Shown here: positions 39,849 to 39,962 of the stretch, one piece after another | Layout: each line of letters begins with the position of its first letter | Numbering within the stretch: the stretch's first letter is position 1 | IMG/VR virus record: IMGVR_UViG_3300037264_003948 | Location: 1 to 39,962 of that record | Source of the DNA: a virus | Length of the DNA stretch: 39,962 nt | Reading direction: 5' to 3' (one strand) | Position numbers and translations under genes: made by a program | The notes under the pieces: model-generated | Database searches by the model: none | What the model was told of the DNA's origin: nothing | What the model saw: the letters and a program-made list of their open reading frames with translations, nothing else

Positions 39849-39962
39849 AAGGAGCCTAATGTATAATAAGGAACCTAATGTATAATAAGGAACCTAATGT
39901 ATAATAAGGAACCTAATGTATAATAAGGAGCCTAATGTATAATATCTACCAAATAAGTCAAA
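39813..39962. repeat. Terminal direct repeat, right copy
   Basis: Matches 1-150 with one difference at 39854. It contains the second copy of the five 19-bp units (39849-39943) and ends inside the first codons of the gene at 123, which is cut off here. On a circular map it is the same locus as 1-150. Confidence 0.9.

Overview
The window looks like an essentially complete genome of a tailed bacteriophage of podovirus type, about 39.8 kb long. Its first 150 bases recur as its last 150 bases with one mismatch, so the contig either closes into a circle or carries direct terminal repeats. Structural evidence comes from a terminase large subunit, a P22-like portal, a scaffold, an N4-gp56-like major capsid protein, a P22 gp10/T7 gp12-like tail protein and a battery of fibers, with no tail sheath, tube or tape-measure gene. 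The genome is AT-rich, Shine-Dalgarno sites are strong (AAGGAG), and genes are packed with ATGA or TAATG overlaps. The host is not identifiable. A short M15 peptidase followed by a small lipoprotein would suit a diderm (Gram-negative) host, but that is inference. I see no integrase, DNA polymerase, RNA polymerase or tRNA.

Layout. (1) About 39434-39962 plus 1-122 is a non-coding control region. It has divergent sigma70-like promoters, a candidate operator, a hairpin at the start of the rightward transcript and an unusual tandem array repeating the ribosome-binding site, start codon and TATAAT of the first gene. (2) 123-6714, rightward: winged-helix protein, RusA resolvase, XRE regulator, probable small terminase, large terminase, zinc-finger/TOPRIM primase and small unknowns, ended by a strong terminator at 6753. 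(3) 6813-12052, rightward late genes from a new promoter: portal, M15 endolysin, lipoprotein, small basic proteins, scaffold and a membrane protein. (4) 12080-21382: a palindrome containing a mirror repeat, the capsid promoter, three look-alike hairpins in the capsid 5' leader, the capsid, head-tail and tail genes, and two putative ejection proteins. (5) 21379-21931, leftward: a three-gene island with a ribbon-helix-helix protein too short for usual gene finders and a perfect 18-bp palindrome over its promoter. (6) 22017-36381: GC-rich tandem repeats, then fiber and tip genes. An S74 fiber, a C1q-like protein and a small 'WDPIL' protein occur in that order twice. (7) 39433-36471, leftward operon: two different Erf-type annealing proteins bracket small unknowns, among them two paralogs carrying Cys-X-Cys repeats, plus an iteron-like 22-bp repeat array.

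How it may work. The leftward operon and the first rightward operon supply recombination (Erf, RusA), priming, regulation and packaging, while the host must supply helicase and polymerase. The central block builds the capsid and short tail, and the last third is devoted to host recognition, where duplicated modules and shared DNA segments suggest ongoing recombination. Most interesting for follow-up are the start-codon ladder at the genome ends, the structured capsid leader with its nested mirror repeat, the duplicated fiber cassette and the leftward island with its palindromic operator.
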